Under the pieces are notes generated by a model that saw nothing but the letters and a program-made list of their open reading frames with translations, was not told where the DNA came from and did not search any database. DNA of 5,022 nucleotides from Ignavibacteriales bacterium (GTDB taxonomy: Bacteria; Bacteroidota; Ignavibacteria; Ignavibacteriales; Ignavibacteriaceae): positions 1 through 5,022 of the forward strand of contig JAGUXE010000163.1 in the NCBI GenBank assembly GCA_020061995.1, written 5' to 3'. Each line of letters starts with the position of its first letter. Position 1 is the first letter of the stretch. Positions 4,762-5,022 of the stretch are shown one piece after another. The position numbers were made by a program, and so were the translations under genes.

Positions 4762-4804
4762 TAAAAGAAAAATTAATAAGTCCTAAAACCACCATAATCA
4801 TCGG

Positions 4805-4832
4805 GGGCGGCCTTGACTGACATTATCCGCCC
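4805..4832 (+). promoter_or_regulatory. GC-rich inverted repeat around a TTG start
   Basis: GGGCGG (4805-4810) and CCGCCC (4827-4832) form a perfect six-pair GC stem with a 16-base loop that contains the proposed TTG start (4813-4815). In an AT-rich window this stem stands out. If it forms in mRNA it could limit initiation of the following gene. No T-run follows, so it is not a classical terminator. Confidence 0.3.
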
Positions 4833-5022
4833 ACATCTTTTTGAGAGGACATCGGTTGATCTCAGCGATATCAGGCTTGAGGAAGAGATGCGTTATTCCA
4901 CTGAACAGCGAACTACTTTAACTGAAATAGAAATTCTTGACAGCAAATTGTTGCAACACTTTAATAATAAAGTCAAACTCCAACCGGAATTGACCCGGCA
5001 ACTTGTCAGTTTTCAAGCCAAT
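4813..5022 (+). CDS. 5' part of a gene, possibly a DNA methyltransferase (runs off the window)
   Basis: The frame is open from after TAA 4795-4797 to the window end. I choose TTG 4813 because LTDIIRPHLFERTSVDLSDI looks like a natural protein beginning. The first ATG (4888) would drop that part, though GAGGAAG stands just before it. There is no clear SD for the TTG. The 70 visible residues are mostly helical and charged (LEEEMRYSTEQRTTL, EIEILDSKLLQHF), ending in QLVSFQAN. From memory, a [SY]FQ[AG]N segment followed by a YRW-x-KYKE-x-FS motif precedes the SAM core in some restriction-type DNA methylases, but those motifs would lie beyond the edge, so the assignment is tentative. Codon choice here (CGC, CCG, CGG, GCC) is more GC-rich than in the genes to its left, which hints at a different origin. 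Confidence 0.55.
   Translation, partial: MTDIIRPHLFERTSVDLSDIRLEEEMRYSTEQRTTLTEIEILDSKLLQHFNNKVKLQPELTRQLVSFQAN

Overview
The window is AT-rich bacterial-type DNA. Every gene I can support lies on the + strand, tightly packed, and most have a clear Shine-Dalgarno (SD) sequence 4-10 bases before the start. Arginine is written mostly with AGA/AGG. The phylum cannot be fixed from the sequence. It reads as an accessory or defence-type island: no housekeeping gene is visible, and no transposase, integrase, tRNA, rRNA or CRISPR array was seen.

Layout. Positions 1-325 hold a possible gene tail, a 49-residue lysine/glycine-rich micro-protein (98-247), and a cysteine-rich reading frame that continues in the same frame after its stop (251-316). 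Positions 326-1507 encode an AlbA_2/Schlafen-family protein. Positions 1508-1582 hold competing inverted repeats and a possible 36-residue overlapping ORF. Positions 1583-2293 encode an N6A/N4C-type DNA methyltransferase that carries a C2H2-like zinc finger and an HTH, but stops about 15 residues after catalytic motif IV. It overlaps by ATGA a HARE-HTH plus PD-(D/E)XK-type restriction endonuclease (2290-3060). Positions 3066-4761 hold a row of small proteins (82, 28?, 97, 56, 92 and 96 residues). These include a CxCG...CxCG zinc ribbon followed in frame by a start-less 70-codon open stretch, and two apparently paralogous proteins (4115-4393 and 4471-4761). From 4813 a new gene starts, probably at TTG, and runs off the window. 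Its last residues resemble the region before the SAM-binding core of some DNA methyltransferases.

How the parts may work together. The methyltransferase and endonuclease look like a type II restriction-modification pair made as one translationally coupled unit. The methyltransferase keeps its SAM site and PPY motif but lacks the rest of the catalytic fold, so either the pair is decayed, the missing half is supplied elsewhere, or another methylase protects the host; the partial gene at the right edge is a candidate. The AlbA_2 protein retains three acidic residues at Schlafen-nuclease spacing and could be a separate RNA-cleaving defence effector. The small proteins have no function I recognise. 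The joint defence role is inference from family identity and proximity.
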